Below, in pieces: positions 26,903 to 29,297 of a stretch of 29,297 nt of DNA. Under the pieces are notes generated by a model. It was given only the letters and a program-made list of their open reading frames with translations. It made no database searches and had not been told where the DNA came from. The position numbers and the translations under genes are program-made. How positions within the stretch are numbered: position 1 is the first letter of the stretch; every line of letters begins with the position of its first letter. Source of the DNA: a virus; IMG/VR virus record IMGVR_UViG_3300039043_000094, positions 1 to 29,297 of that record. The stretch is one strand, 5' to 3'.

Positions 26903-27808
26903 TTATAATATCTTGCCTTGTGTTCTTCTGGGTATAGGGTTTACACCTTCTATTTCAAAACCAGTATTGTTTTTTAAGCTCTTCATTAGTACAGGCATAT
27001 CTATAGGTGTACATTTACCACCTGTGTCTATGTTTTTGCATTTTAGTATTGCTATCCTTGAGTACATCCAATCTGTAGGTGAATAGATGTATCTGTGTAT
27101 TCTTATCATATTATCACACCTATTGTTAAACATAGAACCATATTCTATAGAAGCTGCACTTGGTGGTGTTGGTTGGTTTTCAAAGTCGTGTCCTTTAGGG
27201 TGTACTTTTCTTGATGCTTCTGTAGCAGCGTGTGTACAAATGTAAGTTGAAACATTGTTTTGCTTACAGAACAATCTAACTTCAGACAGAGCTTCATAAG
27301 TGTACTCATAAGAGTTTGTACCTTTAAGTTTGTCTTTATCTTTAGCAAGTGAGTTCCAAGGATCTATAACAAATGCTTGGTAGTCCCACGCTTTTTTTAA
27401 TTGGTTTGCTAAGTCTAATATTTGAGTATAGCTATATAATCTTGAAGTGTCTATAAATTTAAAATGAGAATCTATCCATCTTATTCTTTCTTTGTATATA
27501 GCTTCTGGTATTTTGTTGAATACTTCGTTTTCTAAGTATTCTAATATCTTTCTGTAGATAGTATAGGTTTCGTTTTCGCTTGAGTACACAAGCCATCTAA
27601 TGTTATGCTTCAAAGAATAAAGTGTCATTAGATACAATAATACAGATGTTTTACCTACGTTAGCGTGTCCTACTACAACATTCATAGAACTATACTTAAA
27701 ACGTAGGTATTCATCTAAACGAGAGATACCGAGTTTTAAACCAGTCTTTAGTTTTCCTGCTCGGTAGTCATCAAGTTTTTTAATCTCATTGTCAAGATTG
27801 ATAAACAT
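26903..27808 (-). CDS. DnaB-like replicative helicase ATPase (RecA fold)
   Basis: 301 residues, only the RecA-like motor. Walker A is GHANVGKT (47-54); the catalytic Glu is in SSEN (E78); Walker B is AFVIDPWN with D149. A sensor-type segment ICTHAATEASRKVHPKGHDF follows, then FNNRCDNMIRIHRY with basic residues near the C-terminus, as in DnaB motifs H3-H4. There is no N-terminal primase-binding domain, so it is much shorter than host DnaB (about 450-500). It would unwind the phage fork, perhaps using host primase. Its start overlaps the SSB-like stop by one base. Confidence 0.8.
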   Translation of the reverse strand: MFINLDNEIKKLDDYRAGKLKTGLKLGISRLDEYLRFKYSSMNVVVGHANVGKTSVLLYLMTLYSLKHNIRWLVYSSENETYTIYRKILEYLENEVFNKIPEAIYKERIRWIDSHFKFIDTSRLYSYTQILDLANQLKKAWDYQAFVIDPWNSLAKDKDKLKGTNSYEYTYEALSEVRLFCKQNNVSTYICTHAATEASRKVHPKGHDFENQPTPPSAASIEYGSMFNNRCDNMIRIHRYIYSPTDWMYSRIAILKCKNIDTGGKCTPIDMPVLMKSLKNNTGFEIEGVNPIPRRTQGKIL

Positions 27809-28143
27809 TAGAAGGGTAAATCATCTTCATAAGTTTCTCTATCTGGTGAATATTCAGCGTTTGAAACTTCATTAGATTCAGATACTTTCCAACCTACTAA
27901 TTTGGTATAGTATTTGACTATATTATCCTTCTGCCATCTTGAACCCCTTATGTTGTAAGATATTGTTACAGTATCTTTAACGTTAAGGTTTAGTATTTGA
28001 TTAACTTTATCATTCCAAAACTCTATACAAAGTACTTGTGGGTACTTCTCTTCAGTTTTTATTATAAGGTTTTTATACTTGTTTGTTCCTTTACTTGCAA
28101 TAGAATCTCCTATTTGCAATATTTGTCCTTTTATTTCAGCCAT
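27808..28143 (-). CDS. Single-stranded DNA-binding protein, DUF3127
   Basis: 111 residues. MAEIKGQILQIGDSIASKGT, then YKNLIIKTEEKYPQVLCIEF and WNDKVNQILNLNVKDTVTIS, then IRGSRWQKDNIVKYYTKLVG match DUF3127, an OB-fold family of Bacteroidetes. The acidic tail ends EDDLPF, like the DDIPF tip by which SSB proteins recruit partners. It lies directly before the helicase, which supports a role at the phage fork, and may aid the exonuclease. The OB-fold and tail together make this call strong. Confidence 0.85.
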   Translation of the reverse strand: MAEIKGQILQIGDSIASKGTNKYKNLIIKTEEKYPQVLCIEFWNDKVNQILNLNVKDTVTISYNIRGSRWQKDNIVKYYTKLVGWKVSESNEVSNAEYSPDRETYEDDLPF

Positions 28144-28495
28144 TGTTAATCCAGTTTAAAAAGGTTTGTGCTGTTTTTACTACATCATCAGCAGTTGATT
28201 CTGTACCTGCGTGAAACTCAGATGCAGCTTTAATTACTGTTTGCCTAATAATGATTTGGTCTTTATTAGTATAAGTAGTTTTAACTTGATTATTTACAAA
28301 CTTAGCTTTGTTTTTTGCTTGGTCTAAGTCATAAGTTGCATCATCACCTTCATTGTAAGGTAAAGGTTTTGTAGAATAAATATTTGGATTGTGTCCATTT
28401 GCAAATGTTACTACATAGTTATGCATAGTAGCACCATCTTGTGTCTTGAAACTACTGCTTTTTACAATAGTTTTTATTTTACTGGTATAAATCAT
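28136..28495 (-). CDS. Hypothetical replication-region protein, possibly OB-fold
   Basis: 119 residues. The N-terminal 60 residues are beta-rich (MIYTSKIKTIVKSSSFKTQD, then ATMHNYVVTFANGHNPNIYS and GDDATYDL), which could be a small nucleic-acid-binding barrel. The C-terminal part IIIRQTVIKAASEFHAGTES, then ADDVVKTAQTFLNWI is helical, with a spacing that resembles the end of some phage ssDNA-binding accessory proteins. It overlaps the SSB-like gene by 8 bp and the upstream 48-residue gene by 17 bp. A role in DNA replication or recombination follows from position. Confidence 0.5.
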   Translation of the reverse strand: MIYTSKIKTIVKSSSFKTQDGATMHNYVVTFANGHNPNIYSTKPLPYNEGDDATYDLDQAKNKAKFVNNQVKTTYTNKDQIIIRQTVIKAASEFHAGTESTADDVVKTAQTFLNWINNG

Positions 28496-28625
28496 ATTCT
28501 TGAATTTGTTGGGTTAGTATTTCTATTTTAGCTTCTAGCTCTTGTATTTTATTTCTAAGAGCTGTGGTTTCTGCAAAACCATAATTTAAGTTTCGCAATC
28601 TTTGTAAATCTTCTAAATGTGTCAT
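28479..28625 (-). CDS. Small coiled-coil protein, 48 residues
   Basis: Reads MTHLEDLQRLRNLNYGFAET, then TALRNKIQELEAKIEILTQQ and IQEYDLYQ. The central 25 residues form a heptad pattern (L-x-x-K-I-x-E-L-x-A-K-I-x-I-L), so it likely dimerises. The stop overlaps the next gene by 17 bp. A 46-bp gap separates it from the NinG-like gene and may hold a weak -7-like box (TAACTTTA, 28648-28641). No function recognised. Confidence 0.65.
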   Translation of the reverse strand: MTHLEDLQRLRNLNYGFAETTALRNKIQELEAKIEILTQQIQEYDLYQ

Positions 28626-28671
28626 AATTATAAATTTTCCTAAAGTTATAAAAAAAAATTAATTATGAGTT

Positions 28672-29031
28672 TTACTTGTATTTTTCTATAAGTTCTTTTA
28701 AATCATTTGTAGATAGTTTAACTACCTTTTTTGCTTTTCTATGTAGTTTATCTGCTGTGCCTTTTCCGTATTTCTTATCTAAGTTTTTACCAAAAGTGTA
28801 TTGCTCACCCTGTCCAAACAAATTGCATTTAGGACATTGCACTTGTACATTTGTTTCATCCCATCTTGTACTATAATGTTTTCTACTCATAAAATGTCCT
28901 GCGTGTAGTTTTTTTATGTCATCTACTTTACCACAAGTAAAACATTTTGCTTTGCCATTTTTTGAGTATCTGTTTCTTATGTATAAAGAAAATAATTTAT
29001 CAAGTTTTTTGACAAGTTTACTTCTTGTCAT
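28672..29031 (-). CDS. NinG/Rap-like recombination endonuclease family
   Basis: 119 residues. The layout CFTCGK (C30, C33), LHAGHFMSR (H43, H46), NVQVQCPKCN (C66, C69) matches the NinG/Rap family (PF05766), an HNH-like zinc fold known from lambda, where Rap cuts branched DNA during recombination. A basic C-terminus follows. It is shorter than lambda Rap (about 200 residues) and lacks its N-terminal part, as is common in Bacteroidetes phages. It overlaps the upstream gene by 4 bp. It should act with the exonuclease and SSB on recombination intermediates. Confidence 0.85.
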   Translation of the reverse strand: MTRSKLVKKLDKLFSLYIRNRYSKNGKAKCFTCGKVDDIKKLHAGHFMSRKHYSTRWDETNVQVQCPKCNLFGQGEQYTFGKNLDKKYGKGTADKLHRKAKKVVKLSTNDLKELIEKYK

Positions 29032-29240
29032 CTATCCATAGCTTGAAGTAAAGTTTTACCTATAGCAGGGTTTATACCTTGTATCATTCTATATATTTTT
29101 TTAGATAATCTTTTTACTTCTAACCTTTCTTTCTTTGTGCTATCTATACCTAAGTTGGTATATAAATGTGCATCTATTTCAAGTAACTTATCTATTTTTT
29201 CACGATCCGTAATAGGCATCTTTATAATTTCTTCAAACAT
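29028..29240 (-). CDS. Hypothetical 70-residue early protein
   Basis: Reads MFEEIIKMPITDREKIDKLL, EIDAHLYTNLGIDSTKKERL, EVKRLSKKIYRMIQGINPAI and GKTLLQAMDR. It is helical and basic near the C-terminus; no known domain. A start at the inner ATG (MPITDREKI, 21 bases downstream) is also possible. The core 'MPITDREKIDKLLEIDAHLY' is one I recall as conserved beside NinG-like genes in marine phages. It is the first gene at the right end and its stop overlaps the NinG ATG by 4 bp. Confidence 0.65.
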   Translation of the reverse strand: MFEEIIKMPITDREKIDKLLEIDAHLYTNLGIDSTKKERLEVKRLSKKIYRMIQGINPAIGKTLLQAMDR

Positions 29241-29297
29241 ACAATTTTATAAAATAACATTAAACATCTCTACTATATATATAATATTATATAATAA
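29241..29297. other. AT-rich gene-free right end
   Basis: Almost pure A/T with TATATA and ATTATA runs, like positions 1-66. It lies upstream of the first early gene, so an early promoter or origin could be here, but I find no TTTG-N20-TAnnTTTG pair and no clean copy of the late motif. Together with the left end it could be a single intergenic region in a circular genome. Confidence 0.45.

Noticed and set aside
26912-26921. ACGTTATA string near the start of the first methyltransferase
   Set aside because: It is in the opposite orientation (plus strand) and lies in the last codons of the helicase gene.
27145-27348. Second minus-strand open frame of 67 codons inside the helicase gene
   Set aside because: It is wholly inside the helicase coding sequence in another frame and shows no motif.
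1-29297. CRISPR array, tRNA genes, insertion sequence, integrase or lysogeny repressor
   Set aside because: I found no regular repeat-spacer pattern, no cloverleaf-like sequence with a CCA-type end, no transposase and no integrase or repressor motif in any translation.

Overview
The window looks like most or all of the genome of a small tailed bacteriophage (siphovirus-like) of a Bacteroidetes host, probably a marine flavobacterium. The phage assignment rests on terminase, portal, protease, capsid, tape measure, holin and endolysin genes. The host inference rests on strongly AT-rich DNA, the near absence of Shine-Dalgarno sites, promoters of the form TTTG-N20-TAnnTT(T/A)G, and families familiar from flavobacterial and uncultured marine phages (DUF3127, DUF6712, XkdF plus DUF5824). 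Every gene I accept lies on the minus strand, so transcription runs from about 29.2 kb down to 0. Both ends are almost pure A/T without genes, so the contig may be a complete circularly permuted genome opened in its one large intergenic region. I see no integrase, repressor, tRNA, IS element or CRISPR.

Right part (29.2-22.4 kb): early and DNA-metabolism genes, tightly overlapped. They are a NinG-like protein, a DUF3127 SSB-like protein ending DDLPF, a DnaB-like helicase ATPase, two tandem DNA methyltransferases, a sigma-70-family factor, several very small proteins, a RecB/exonuclease VIII-like nuclease and a DnaA domain IV-like DNA-binding protein. No DNA polymerase or primase is present, so the host replisome is probably used.

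Middle part (22.4-5.8 kb): packaging and virion genes in an unusual order. Terminase comes first, then a tail block (frameshifted chaperone, terminator, gp10-like protein, two large tail proteins, tape measure), then a head block (protease, scaffold, decoration-like protein, major capsid), the tail tube, and only then portal and head-tail connector. Four tiny monocistronic genes are inserted between these blocks.

Left part (5.8-0 kb): two duplicated LamG/ConA-like fibre proteins, an outer-membrane beta-barrel-like protein, a membrane coiled-coil protein, an exported thioredoxin-fold protein lacking its CXXC, an M15 endolysin, a 49-residue protein and a 3TM-family holin.

The most notable signal is regulatory. 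Five late gene starts carry one bipartite motif, (G/C)(T/A)AAA-N13/14-A(C/A)GTTATA-N5/6-ATG. It looks like a phage-specific, leaderless late promoter and may be read by the phage-encoded sigma factor. The four tiny inserted genes instead carry host-type promoter elements and an AT-rich leader. Three of them end in an intrinsic terminator that directly abuts one of the phage-type promoters, giving a repeated 'host promoter - mini-gene - terminator - phage promoter' cassette. I also find a T-run -1 frameshift site in the tail chaperone, a capsid/tail-tube attenuator, and TTG starts embedded in TTGA overlaps.
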